Assembly: GCA_019416455.1 (NCBI GenBank)
Contig: DXXG01000007.1
Coordinates: 434,001-498,000, forward strand
Source: Clostridiales bacterium
GTDB lineage: Bacteria; Bacillota; Clostridia; Oscillospirales; Acutalibacteraceae
Direction of reading: 5' to 3'
Length of the DNA: 64,000 bases
Position numbers and translations under genes: made by a program. How positions within the stretch are numbered: position 1 is the first letter of the stretch; each line of letters begins with the position of its first letter. Positions 53,512 through 61,986 of the stretch are shown piece by piece. The notes beneath the pieces are model-generated. The model ran no database searches. It was not told where the DNA came from and worked only from the letters and a program-made list of their open reading frames with translations.

Positions 53512-54190
53512 TTTTCAAAAGATGCTGTCTCAATTGGAAAGTAAGTTCCACCAGATGCAGACTCTGGAGAGAACAATTCGGCAGGCAGCGATCCTGGACA
53601 ATGAGGATGTGGCCTACCGCACTGCGCTCCGATTGTCGGAAACTTGCGAGCAGGCAGTGTTGCTAGCTCGTTCCCTGCCGGCCTGTACGGGATTCCCCCA
53701 TGTGTTCTCTGACCTAGATCAGCAATCAGAACTCCAAACGCTGGTGGAAATTGGTTTCACTGCGGAAGGATGGTTTTCCCTGCGGATGCCAATGCTGCTG
53801 CCCAAGAAAGAGCGGGGATCCGCTGCATTTGTACGGATGCTTCTGCTGCCAGCCTTACAGCGCTTTTTTCAAGGGAAGCCTTCTGTGAGAATCAACCCCT
53901 GTGTGCTGGTGTTCCGCCATGTATACTCCAAAGATCGCCCAGATCGGGCGCTGCGGGATCACGACAACATAGAAACCAACATGGCCGCCGACTGTGTGGC
54001 CCTCTACGTGATGGAGGATGACAACCCAACCGCTTGTAGCCATTACGAGTGCACCGCCAGAGGGGCAGAAGAACGGACCGAGATCTATGTGGTACCGAAA
54101 GGGGAGTTCTCCAAGTGGCTGTTGTCGGAAAAATCCATGCCAGAGGAAGGGACGAAGTTACTGAATAGCCCTCCAAACAGGCCAAAATAA
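53498..54190 (+). CDS. Uncharacterised ICE protein (DUF6100-like)
   Basis: 230 residues; ATG 53498 lies inside the preceding gene, with GAGGTGAG upstream. The N-terminus is a coiled, helical segment. The C-terminal half (about 120-225) contains VFRHVYSKDRPDRALRDHDNIETNMAAD, whose acidic spacing vaguely recalls RusA-type nucleases, though no complete site is apparent. It has no signal peptide or membrane helix. Function is unknown. Confidence 0.6.
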   Translation: MLPPSFQKMLSQLESKFHQMQTLERTIRQAAILDNEDVAYRTALRLSETCEQAVLLARSLPACTGFPHVFSDLDQQSELQTLVEIGFTAEGWFSLRMPMLLPKKERGSAAFVRMLLLPALQRFFQGKPSVRINPCVLVFRHVYSKDRPDRALRDHDNIETNMAADCVALYVMEDDNPTACSHYECTARGAEERTEIYVVPKGEFSKWLLSEKSMPEEGTKLLNSPPNRPK

Positions 54191-54352
54191 GTATGCGAAA
54201 ACGGTCCCAGATCGGGATCGAAAAAAAGCATACACATTCACACCCTGGAAAGGCTCATGAAATCTATGTTTTTGGAGAGAACAAGGGGCCAATTTCCGAC
54301 GAAGGGAGCAGGCACCTAGTCGAAAATTCTATTATGCGGGAGGTGAAAAGAA

Positions 54353-55489
54353 ATGCTTACTTTACATCCTTCCAGTTATGCTTTTCGGCTGGTTCAAATG
54401 TTAGCAGTGACAGGAGAATATCCAATGGCTTCTCTAAGTTTGTTGGGCAATGAGCGTGTGTTGCAGCAGTTGATTAGACGGTTGACCTCAGCGGAAACGA
54501 TCTGCAATTCCAATGGAGAGAACATACACACCAAACTCTTTGTCATCAACGGGAAAGGGCGGGAGAAAAGTTTACGGCTCTATAAAGGCGCGCTTCCGTT
54601 GCTCCAATGGCTCCATCCCAGCGCTTACGACTATTACATGGACAGTTTCTGGAATCACCATTTTCCAGGAGATGCTGCGCATCGAGATAGAAACCACCGA
54701 GTGGCGGAAACTGTGGCCTTCTGTGCGAATGCCAGTGTGAACGTGCTCCCCTATGACTTGCCCCGACTCCAGCAAAAGGAGATTCTCAAGATCACACCGG
54801 ATGATCCCACACTGTACCTGGCCAGAGACATCAAGAAGGCTTTTCCTGGTGAAGAGAAGAAGACCATGTTCACCCGGGAAGTGGGGACGCTATTCTTCCC
54901 CGGGGGTTGCTATGCTGTGTACAATACGCGCGATGCTGCTATGAAGTGGAAAGGCATGGGAGAGTTTAAGGCTCTTCACAGCTTAACAGAAGTGGCCCGG
55001 CTGAACGCTGGGGTTTCCCGGATCAATGGGGCGCTGCTTCTTGGAAAGACCTACGAAACGGCTTTGAAAACACTGGAAGCTTCTGATCCCCGTCACCCGG
55101 AACTTCGCTTTGACAGTATCTACCCTCATATTCACTTTTTGCCACTGAATGAATTCGGCGCACGGTTGCAGCGGATTCTCACTCTCTCTGAATGGCAGGA
55201 AAAGCTGCTAAATCTGCTTTTTGAGCCTTCCACACGCACGTTTGGTCAGGGCACCATAGAGTACGACGCCCAAGTAGAAGAAGTGAAGATCCTGTCCCAC
55301 TTGGATGGGGACCTAGCCCGCCTTCTGCGTTTTCGAGAGGGCCTGTGGAGTCATAAAGGGATTTTTGAAGTAGTGTGCTTTCCTCAGCAGGCTGGATTTG
55401 TCCGGCAGGTTTTAGGTTCTCAGGTGGGAATCCGGACAATCCCGTTGGAAGTGGTGGAAAGGGAAATGTCCCTAGGAGGTGCTAATTGA
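54353..55489 (+). CDS. Uncharacterised ICE protein before the coupling protein
   Basis: 378 residues; ATG 54353 follows GGGAGG. It has no membrane segment. The N-terminal region (LVQMLAVTGEYPMASLSLLGNERVLQQLIRRL) resembles a winged helix, and the middle contains a YAVYNTRDAAMKWKGMGEFKA segment. Position and arrangement recall replication-relaxation-type partners of VirD4 in Gram-positive elements; this is inference. Its stop overlaps the VirD4 start by 4 bases, so the two are translationally coupled. Confidence 0.65.
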   Translation: MLTLHPSSYAFRLVQMLAVTGEYPMASLSLLGNERVLQQLIRRLTSAETICNSNGENIHTKLFVINGKGREKSLRLYKGALPLLQWLHPSAYDYYMDSFWNHHFPGDAAHRDRNHRVAETVAFCANASVNVLPYDLPRLQQKEILKITPDDPTLYLARDIKKAFPGEEKKTMFTREVGTLFFPGGCYAVYNTRDAAMKWKGMGEFKALHSLTEVARLNAGVSRINGALLLGKTYETALKTLEASDPRHPELRFDSIYPHIHFLPLNEFGARLQRILTLSEWQEKLLNLLFEPSTRTFGQGTIEYDAQVEEVKILSHLDGDLARLLRFREGLWSHKGIFEVVCFPQQAGFVRQVLGSQVGIRTIPLEVVEREMSLGGAN

Positions 55490-57351
55490 ATAAAAGGACA
55501 CGAGTGATCGGTATTGTGGCGGCAGTCCTCCTAGGGGTTGCCGCCCTCTTATATTTTGGAGGTCTTCTCGGCCAGCTTCTGGATAACTACCAAGATTGGC
55601 AGCAAACCGGAGGTATGGCTGGCCAGGCGCAAATCCAGTTGCCCAGCGGTCATATTTCAACATGTGTGCAGGCGGCCTTTACGCTGTCCGGCCTGAAAGC
55701 CATGGGCTTCTTGTTGCTGGTGGCAGCGCTCCTTGCAGCGTACTTCAAGTTCAGTGACCGCTTCGGCGGCAGTGGGCACGATCCCCGAGGGTTCACGGTA
55801 AGCAAAGAGGGAACCTATGGCACCGCCTCCTGGATGGGGGATCGGGAACTCAAAGAGGTATTGACCGTGGAACCTATCGAGAAGGCGGAGAATATCCTTC
55901 TGGGCAAACGGAACGGAAAAGCCGTGTGTCTCCCTGTGGACACCCGGCTCAACCGGCACATTGCGGTGTTTGGCGCATCAGGTACTGGCAAATCCCGAGG
56001 GTTCATACGACCATCCCTATTTAACATCATCCGCCGGGGAGAATCGGCCATCATAACGGATAGCAAAGGCGAACTGTACGCGGACACAGCGGAACTGTTT
56101 CGCCGCCATGGCTATGAGGTGAAGGTCTTCAATCTGGTGAGTCCTGGACACGGGGACTCTTGGAATTGCATGTCTGACCTGGGTGGGGACACATTACTTG
56201 CTCAGGTATTGACAAATGTCATCATCGGCAATACCAGCTCAGGGAAAACAGACCACTTCTGGGACAACGGTGAGGGGAATCTTCTAAAAGCCTTGATCCT
56301 CTATGTAGACTTGGATCCTTCCCGCAGCCCTGAGGAGAAAAATTTGCCGGCAGTGTACGAGATGCTCATCCGTTATAGCGCAGCCCAGCTTACTGCACTG
56401 TTTGAACGGCTTCCTTTGGAGCACCCTGCTCGGGGACCATACCGGCTGTTTTCCCAGGCCAGCGACACAGTGCGATCGGGCATCGTGCTGGGGTTGGGTA
56501 CCAGACTTCAGGTGTTACAGAATGAGTCGGTCTCCCGTATCCTTTGTCGCAGTGATATTGACCTGACAGCTCCCGGAAAGAAAAAATGCGCATACTTTGT
56601 TGTGCTCAGTGACCAGGAAGCAACCATGGCGTTTCTCAGTTCACTATTTTTTTCCTTCTTGTTCATCAAGCTGGTTCGCTATGCTGATAGTACTTCGGAG
56701 ATGCGCTGTCCTGTGTCAGTAAACCTAATTTTGGACGAGTTTAACAATATTGGCAAGCTGGGTGGCGCGGCGGACGGTTCCGACTTTACCCGTACCCTCT
56801 CGGTAATACGGAGTCGAGGTATCTATGTGACTCTGGCAGTGCAAAGTCTGGGTCAGCTTCAAAACCGATATCCCAATAACCTATGGGCAGAGATCATTGG
56901 CAACTGTGACCTCCAGATAATGCTGGGCTGTACAGATGACTTGACAGCGGAATACTTTTCAGCCCGCAGCGGAGACATGAGCATTCAGGTTAATTCCACA
57001 ATGACCGTGCGTCAGACCATGGCCGTAGCCCAAGTAATCCCTCAATATCGACAGACCCAGGGCCAGGGAAAGCGCCGGCTGCTCACCCCGGATGAGGTGC
57101 TGCGGTTACCCAACCATGAGCTGCTGGTGGTCATCCGTGGCCACAACCTGCTAAAACTGGAAAAGGTGGACTACACCGAACTGCCTCTTTCCAATGAGAT
57201 CGTGCGTACCAACGTGTTGGATTACACGCCAGAGCGTCTTCCAAGTTCCCCAGCCAGGCCACCAGCAGATGCAAAGGAAGTTGCTACCCAGGAAAAGCCA
57301 CCGCAGAAAACGCGGTTATACAGTATCTCAAAGCCGTCAGAAGAGTTTTAA
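55486..57351 (+). CDS. VirD4/TraG-type conjugation coupling protein
   Basis: 621 residues from TTG 55486. Two N-terminal membrane helices (about 8-28 and 63-85) are followed by the ATPase domain with Walker A GASGTGKS at residues 163-170 (Lys169), and Walker B NLILDEFNNIG near residue 415. It links the relaxosome to the secretion channel and pumps DNA. The C-terminal tail is Pro-rich. It shares a 4-base ATGA-like junction with the upstream gene. Confidence 0.95.
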   Translation: MNKRTRVIGIVAAVLLGVAALLYFGGLLGQLLDNYQDWQQTGGMAGQAQIQLPSGHISTCVQAAFTLSGLKAMGFLLLVAALLAAYFKFSDRFGGSGHDPRGFTVSKEGTYGTASWMGDRELKEVLTVEPIEKAENILLGKRNGKAVCLPVDTRLNRHIAVFGASGTGKSRGFIRPSLFNIIRRGESAIITDSKGELYADTAELFRRHGYEVKVFNLVSPGHGDSWNCMSDLGGDTLLAQVLTNVIIGNTSSGKTDHFWDNGEGNLLKALILYVDLDPSRSPEEKNLPAVYEMLIRYSAAQLTALFERLPLEHPARGPYRLFSQASDTVRSGIVLGLGTRLQVLQNESVSRILCRSDIDLTAPGKKKCAYFVVLSDQEATMAFLSSLFFSFLFIKLVRYADSTSEMRCPVSVNLILDEFNNIGKLGGAADGSDFTRTLSVIRSRGIYVTLAVQSLGQLQNRYPNNLWAEIIGNCDLQIMLGCTDDLTAEYFSARSGDMSIQVNSTMTVRQTMAVAQVIPQYRQTQGQGKRRLLTPDEVLRLPNHELLVVIRGHNLLKLEKVDYTELPLSNEIVRTNVLDYTPERLPSSPARPPADAKEVATQEKPPQKTRLYSISKPSEEF

Positions 57352-57370
57352 TATGTGAAAGGAGAACCCT

Positions 57371-58387
57371 ATGATAGACGAAACTATGGAAAATACATCA
57401 GAAACTGTCAAGTCCCCAGAGGACAACCCCACCAAACTCACTTCGGTGGAACAATCGGTTTCCCAACCCGCCCGTCGGGTGCGCAGAAGACAAACCGGCG
57501 TGGTGTCCATTGGTACTCATTTGGAAGTGGAAACAGAGGCGGAAAAAGCTCGAGGAGCCCTGCTGGATTTGGTGGAGTCACTAAAGTCCCGGCGGGTACT
57601 GACCGGTTCCATCCAAGGGATAGAACGCTCTGAAAACAGTCCAGAGCAGTCTATGGCTGTTCTTTACCACGGAGACTATAAAGTGATTATTCCCGCGGAG
57701 CAGATGGTGGAGCTTCCGGAGAATGTGGAAGACCAGTCCAAAAGTGAAACGCTGTTTCGTATGCTCAACAAACGTCTGGGCGCCGAGGTGGATTACGTGG
57801 TTAAGGGGATGGATCCGGAATCAGGTTTAGCCGCCGCCAGTCGTCTGGAAGCGATGGCAATCAAAAGACGGGAGTACTATTATGGGACTGACCGGGAGGG
57901 AAATCACCCGCTCTATGAAGGCGTATGTGCGGAAGGCCGGGTGGTGTCAGTGCTTCGCGCTGGCATTTTCGTGGAGCTGTTCGGGGTTGAGACTTTTGTT
58001 TCCCTCCGGGAGTTGAGCTATCAGAGGATGCTGGACGCCACCGCTGTATACCAGCCTGGCCAGCGAGTGGTGGTAAAGATACTGGAGATCCACCGTATGG
58101 ATCGGGATCACATCCAGGTGGTTGCGTCGGTAAAGCAAGCCAGTGCAAATCCTTATGAAAAGGCGCTGCAGCGATATACCGTAGGCAACCGCTACGTGGG
58201 GACAGTAAGCATGGTGGACACCACCGGGGTATTTGTGGCTTTGGATGGTGGTGTGGATTGCCTATGCTCCTACCCCAAGCGTGGAAGGCCGCCCCGGGGA
58301 GCTCGAGTGACCGTGCGTATTCTTGGGATCAACCACGAATCCAACCGTATTTGGGGTGCTATTACGCATATTGCCATGCCCCACTAA
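57371..58387 (+). CDS. S1-domain RNA-binding protein of the ICE
   Basis: 338 residues; ATG 57371 follows AAGGAG. A disordered N-terminus with an Arg-rich patch (about 30-45) is followed by an S1-like fold degenerate at about 50-145. Two better S1 domains follow: about 185-255 (GRVVSVLRAGIFVELFGVETFVSLREL) and about 265-338 (GTVSMVDTTGVFVALDGGVDCLC). S1 domains bind single-stranded RNA. An ICE-encoded S1 protein is unusual; it could act on the element's structured leaders, for example in antitermination or translation. That role is inference. Confidence 0.8.
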   Translation: MIDETMENTSETVKSPEDNPTKLTSVEQSVSQPARRVRRRQTGVVSIGTHLEVETEAEKARGALLDLVESLKSRRVLTGSIQGIERSENSPEQSMAVLYHGDYKVIIPAEQMVELPENVEDQSKSETLFRMLNKRLGAEVDYVVKGMDPESGLAAASRLEAMAIKRREYYYGTDREGNHPLYEGVCAEGRVVSVLRAGIFVELFGVETFVSLRELSYQRMLDATAVYQPGQRVVVKILEIHRMDRDHIQVVASVKQASANPYEKALQRYTVGNRYVGTVSMVDTTGVFVALDGGVDCLCSYPKRGRPPRGARVTVRILGINHESNRIWGAITHIAMPH

Positions 58388-58477
58388 GAACTTTTTTGTG
58401 CACTATTTTGCAAATTATCTGTAGAATCGATTCTGAAAAAGCCAATTTATGCAATCGAACAAATTTTTGAAAACCAA

Positions 58478-58506
58478 TTGTTTTTCGACTTGAAATGTGG
58501 TAACAT
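58478..58506 (+). promoter_or_regulatory. Promoter for the structured RNA and downstream genes
   Basis: TTGTTT at 58478-58483, a 17-base spacer and TAACAT at 58501-58506. Transcription would begin near 58513, a few bases before the structured RNA. Confidence 0.6.
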
Positions 58507-58520
58507 AAAACTGCAGTAAA

Positions 58521-58642
58521 GCTTGTGCTCAGGCTTTCAGGTGCGGTGGAAGGTACCCCACCGCCATTACTCATCCTGCGGGTGAGGAACCTGTTACGGA
58601 GCGGCGAGGACGTGAGACCTTGCCATCCACAATAGCGCAAGC
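58521..58642 (+). ncRNA. Candidate structured RNA (four-way junction), class unknown
   Basis: About 122 nt. A 9-base closing stem pairs 58521-58529 (GCTTGTGCT) with 58634-58642 (AGCGCAAGC, one G-U). Inside are three hairpins: 58543-58549 with 58558-58564 (GCGGTGG/CCACCGC), 58570-58575 with 58581-58586 (CTCATC/GGTGAG), and 58603-58609 with 58618-58624 (GGCGAGG/CCTTGCC). The unpaired stretch 58587-58602 and the loop ACGTGAGA are possible ligand or partner sites. I do not match it to a known riboswitch or ribozyme. It lies about 145 bases before the zinc-finger/sigma/signal-peptidase cluster. Confidence 0.55.
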
Positions 58643-58660
58643 TGATTCTGAAAATGTTTG

Positions 58661-58767
58661 GGCCGGTTGGCCGCTTAGTGAGTAAACCGTTTGAGTTGTG
58701 TAGAACGGTTTACCAGATACAGATTCCTGTATCTGAAACTCCCTAGCGGCAGCCGGCCCTTTTTGTT
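58661..58767 (+). terminator. Branched intrinsic terminator/attenuator
   Basis: An outer stem (GGCCGG and CCGCT at 58661-58675 against AGCGG and CCGGCC ending near 58759) encloses two hairpins, AAACCGTT/AACGGTTT and AGATACAG/CTGTATCT, then T5. The ribosome site of the next gene lies about 10 bases downstream. Confidence 0.7.
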
Positions 58768-58786
58768 TTCCCTGGAGGTTATAACC

Positions 58787-59200
58787 TTGAAAAAGAAGAG
58801 AAAAAAGTCCATGCGTTGTCCCTACTGCGGCGCTCCCGTGGTGTACCGCAGTGCGGATGGCATCTACAATGAAAACAAGGCGGATACCATGCTGTATGTG
58901 TGTTCCCACTACCCGGAATGCGACGCCTATGTGCGAGTCCAGCCTGGAACGACCATCCCTTTGGGTACCTTGGCTAACGGTGATCTGAGAGCCCTCCGTC
59001 GAAAAGCTCACCGTTACTTTGACCAGCTTTACACCAGCGGCTGGATGTCTAAGAAGGAGGCCTATCATTGGCTGGCAAACTTCTTGCAGACACCCCAGTC
59101 CCAGGCCCATATTGGGTATTTGGGAGAATACACCTGCAAGCAGGTGATTCGGGCTTGCAAAGAGATATTGGAACGGCAAGGGGGTGCGAAAGCTTCATGA
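58787..59200 (+). CDS. Zinc-finger protein (DUF3268-like), topoisomerase-type knuckle
   Basis: 137 residues from TTG 58787, which has TGGAGG at good spacing. The N-terminal part carries CPYCG and CSHYPECD, a C4-type zinc knuckle like those at the end of topoisomerase I. The rest is basic and helical (about 65-137). It overlaps the sigma-factor gene by 4 bases. It is probably a small DNA- or RNA-binding accessory factor. Confidence 0.75.
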   Translation: MKKKRKKSMRCPYCGAPVVYRSADGIYNENKADTMLYVCSHYPECDAYVRVQPGTTIPLGTLANGDLRALRRKAHRYFDQLYTSGWMSKKEAYHWLANFLQTPQSQAHIGYLGEYTCKQVIRACKEILERQGGAKAS

Positions 59201-59700
59201 AACTGTCAGCGGAACAACAGCGCAGAGTGGAAGAGAATATGGGATTGGTTGGCAAAGTCATTTCAGATAAAGTCCATGGTTCACATTTTGGAGGTTACAC
59301 TCGGGAGGATCTCTATCAGATTGGCTGCATAGGACTATGCAAGGCGGCGGCCACGGATAAAGGCGGCTGTTTTTCCACCTATGCCTATCGGCTGATTTGG
59401 AATGAGATCTGCACAGTTCTGATTCAGGCCTCCCGGTATTCCAAGGAGCAACCTACCGAAGTTCCCGTCCTAGAAGTCAGAAGTGTTCAAGAGTGTTTCG
59501 AGTCCACTGTTGAGCTTGAAGATCTACTGAAAAGAGGAGAATGCAGCGCGAAAGGTGTGGTAAAGAAAGGAATTCAGGCGATACGTCTTCGCTTGAAAGG
59601 CTATTCCACACGGGAGATTGGTAAATATCTGGAGGTTCCGGAAAATTATGTTACTGCATGGGAGACAAAAGCCCGAAAATATCTGTTAGCCATGCAATAA
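59197..59700 (+). CDS. ICE-encoded sigma-70-family factor
   Basis: 167 residues; ATG 59197 overlaps the previous stop (ATGA). Region 2 is seen as EDLYQIGCIGLCKAA and the -10-binding FSTYAYRLIWNEI. After a short linker, region 4 shows the helix-turn-helix YSTREIGKYLEVPENYVTAWETKARKYL. Regions 1 and 3 are missing, as in small alternative or ECF-like factors of ICEs. No anti-sigma gene is adjacent. Targets are unknown but may be in the element. Confidence 0.85.
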   Translation: MKLSAEQQRRVEENMGLVGKVISDKVHGSHFGGYTREDLYQIGCIGLCKAAATDKGGCFSTYAYRLIWNEICTVLIQASRYSKEQPTEVPVLEVRSVQECFESTVELEDLLKRGECSAKGVVKKGIQAIRLRLKGYSTREIGKYLEVPENYVTAWETKARKYLLAMQ

Positions 59701-59720
59701 CGAAGTTGGGAAACTAAGAA

Positions 59721-59758
59721 GGCACGTTGTGAACAAATTCACAGCGTGCCTCTTTTTT
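59721..59758 (+). terminator. Attenuator/terminator hairpin before the signal peptidase gene
   Basis: A 13-base stem (GGCACGTTGTGAA against TTCACAGCGTGCC, one G-U) is followed by T6, and the ribosome site GGAGGG of the next gene overlaps the end of the T-run. Confidence 0.8.
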
Positions 59759-59770
59759 GGAGGGATTCGA

Positions 59771-60196
59771 TTGAAGAAATATCGCTGGATGCTCCTGCCC
59801 GTTCTGCTGTACATTTGTATATGGATATTGTTTCAGTCCGTACTCTTTGTCGGAATTGTGCCCTCTTCGTCCATGGAACCTACAATTCCCACCGGCAGCG
59901 TGATCTGGGGATTGCGTCTTACGAAAGAAATCCAGAGAAATGATATCGTGGTGTTCCACTATGGTGAAAAAACTCTGGTAAAGCGCGTGGCAGCCGTGGC
60001 TGGGGATCTGGTTTATGTGGACGATGAAAGTGGTTCCTTTTCAGTGAATGACCCTATTTCAGCAGCCACACGGATTCTGGAAGTTCCTGATGGGAATCTC
60101 TTCGTGGTAGGAGATAACCGCAGTGCTTCCGTTGATAGCAGGTATTGGAATAACCCATTTTTAGCATCTAATTCGGTAGTTGCTCGCGTTTTCTAG
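59771..60196 (+). CDS. lepB: Type I signal peptidase
   Basis: 141 residues from TTG 59771, behind GGAGGG. One N-terminal membrane helix is followed by the Ser/Lys-dyad protease: Ser34 in SSSMEPTI, Lys71 in LVKRVAAVAGD, and the C-terminal box VVGDNRSASVDSR. It is short but complete, like other small Gram-positive type I enzymes. It may process the element's own exported proteins, such as the pilin or the LPXTG surface protein. Confidence 0.93.
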   Translation: MKKYRWMLLPVLLYICIWILFQSVLFVGIVPSSSMEPTIPTGSVIWGLRLTKEIQRNDIVVFHYGEKTLVKRVAAVAGDLVYVDDESGSFSVNDPISAATRILEVPDGNLFVVGDNRSASVDSRYWNNPFLASNSVVARVF

Positions 60197-60364
60197 AAAA
60201 GCTCTGAATGTGATGTCAAAATGGAAGCGTAAGCTTGCCGTGATCTGGCAGGTAAAAAGTTGTAAATGACTTTCCTCAATCGTGTAATAAGATATCAAAT
60301 CAATCTACCCGTTTCAGCGATAGATTATTACAGCATCTGCTGCAAGTGGAGCAAAGCAAAAGAA

Positions 60365-60407
60365 AGCCGTCAAGGGTCGAGATGAACGCTCCGCGCCCTT
60401 GACAGCT
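60365..60407. repeat. Inverted repeat, 12-base arms
   Basis: AGCCGTCAAGGG (60365-60376) and CCCTTGACAGCT (60396-60407) pair with one G-U across a 19-base loop. There is no T-run, so it is not a typical terminator; an origin of transfer, recombination site or insertion scar are possibilities. Confidence 0.45.
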
Positions 60408-60627
60408 TCCTCCGTCTTTGCTGTGTGGCAATCAAGAGGGCGCAAGCAGAAATCCGTTTCCATTATAGCGTTTATATCTACGCATTTAGATGGTTAGACA
60501 GTGCGCTTTTGCAATGCTTTCAAGCATGTGTAAATGAACGGGAGGCAAATTAATTTACTACCTATTGAAATGCTATTCTAGATGCGCAAACCCGAAAGCT
60601 GTCTGAGGTACTTATTGAGCAGAACAA

Positions 60628-60656
60628 TTGAGAAATCAGGTGAAATCATTTATAAT
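60628..60656 (+). promoter_or_regulatory. Promoter of the AT-rich two-gene cargo
   Basis: TTGAGA at 60628-60633, a 17-base spacer and TATAAT at 60651-60656, about 30 bases before the start codon. Confidence 0.7.
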
Positions 60657-60686
60657 ATAGTAAATATCACTTTTAGGAGTAAAGAG

Positions 60687-61985
60687 ATGAGTAACATAAA
60701 AGATAATATAAAGACGTTCTTTTTCAAAAAAATAGGTTTAAAGAAAATGTATTGTTTATTTTCATTTTCTCTATTCCTGTCTATAATTGAGATTGCTTTG
60801 TATAGCATATTAGTTCAATTTAGTTTGGAGCAATATTGGTTGCTACTTCCTATTGGCATATACATTATCTTTGCTATACTTGCAAAGAGTTTTCATGTAA
60901 TTCGAGTTATAAGTGTTTCGCTTGAGTTGAGCAACATTTTTTCTTTCTTGCTTTTTGTTGGTAGCATCCTAAATGTTTGGATTTCCTCTTTTATTAGTAG
61001 ACACTATGAAAACATCTCGATAATAATACTACTTGCTCTATTCTTGAATTTCTATGTTTCCAAAAATCAAGTAAGAAATGTAACAGATAATATCAGCACA
61101 ACACCTATCACACAACTATTTAACTTATTTTACTTGAATACTTCTAAGGCTCATGAGATTGCAATGCTAATTGATAATAAAATAATGAAAACTATCGAAA
61201 GAGAGCAAATTTCGGAAGAGCTACTGAAGTATAATGTTGCAACTACGCTAGGTCCCAAAGAGATAGTTTCTGCAGATGTGGGGTATTCCATAGAGGATAA
61301 CTCCAAAAAACGTGTCTATGAAAATTTTGATGTTAAGATCACAAAGTCAATTATGCTTCGCACAATATATGAAACAGCACAGAAAAAAAGCATTAGTGAT
61401 ACGGGACTTAAAATCGGCGATTTGGTTCTTTTTAAAAATATAGAATTGCAGCAAAGAAATCTTGACGATACAGTCATGATTTTAAATATATTGCAAGATA
61501 GCAAATTTACAAATCAAGGAAACCAAGATGTAGAGATCAATATTAACAAAATGATGGAAAAGATGTTAGATGATTTTACTATAGACTATACTTTTGCATA
61601 TCCTTGTCACGGGACGAACGCCGACGCTTTAACGGATCAATTTATTATACAAATTCCATATAAAGCGGCAAATAATTTTGAAAATGGTTATCATCATAAT
61701 GATCTTCAATTGGGAAAACTTAGCATAATCGGAATATACCGTGGCAATATAGATTTTTCACAAAGAGAAAGTATTTCGTCAAAGTTTTTAGAAATGGTCT
61801 CAATGTCATATAATCAAAATTGTTCCACGAGTAGTGAGCCTAATGTCGAAATGAAAATGAGTTCTCGTTCAACTCAAAATAATAGTAATCCATTTGACTT
61901 TAATCACCAAAAACTCACAGAAAAGATAAATCTGATCGATGTAATTGCAATTATCCAAGAGTTAAATTTTGATAGGAATGAGTAA
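60687..61985 (+). CDS. AT-rich membrane protein with large cytosolic domain, unknown
   Basis: 432 residues; ATG 60687 follows AGGAG. The first about 130 residues hold four membrane helices; the rest (about 135-432) is a soluble, mixed alpha/beta domain with no catalytic motif that I recognise. It ends with a Ser/Asn-rich linker and a short helical tail. Codon use is very AT-rich compared with every neighbour, which points to recent acquisition. It forms an operon with the small gene after it. A defence or regulatory role in the element is possible but unproven. Confidence 0.7.
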   Translation: MSNIKDNIKTFFFKKIGLKKMYCLFSFSLFLSIIEIALYSILVQFSLEQYWLLLPIGIYIIFAILAKSFHVIRVISVSLELSNIFSFLLFVGSILNVWISSFISRHYENISIIILLALFLNFYVSKNQVRNVTDNISTTPITQLFNLFYLNTSKAHEIAMLIDNKIMKTIEREQISEELLKYNVATTLGPKEIVSADVGYSIEDNSKKRVYENFDVKITKSIMLRTIYETAQKKSISDTGLKIGDLVLFKNIELQQRNLDDTVMILNILQDSKFTNQGNQDVEININKMMEKMLDDFTIDYTFAYPCHGTNADALTDQFIIQIPYKAANNFENGYHHNDLQLGKLSIIGIYRGNIDFSQRESISSKFLEMVSMSYNQNCSTSSEPNVEMKMSSRSTQNNSNPFDFNHQKLTEKINLIDVIAIIQELNFDRNE

Positions 61986-61986
61986 T

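Larger units (their letters stand above)
58388..58786. other. Intergenic region holding promoter, structured RNA and terminator
   Basis: No open frame of note. It contains a promoter (58478-58506), a multi-hairpin RNA candidate (58521-58642) and a branched terminator (58661-58767) in that order, as for an independent RNA transcript. Confidence 0.65.
60197..60686. other. Noncoding junction before the AT-rich cargo
   Basis: No credible gene. It holds the long inverted repeat at 60365-60407 and, at the right end, the promoter of the AT-rich genes; base composition changes sharply from GC-rich to AT-rich around 60,500. Confidence 0.5.
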
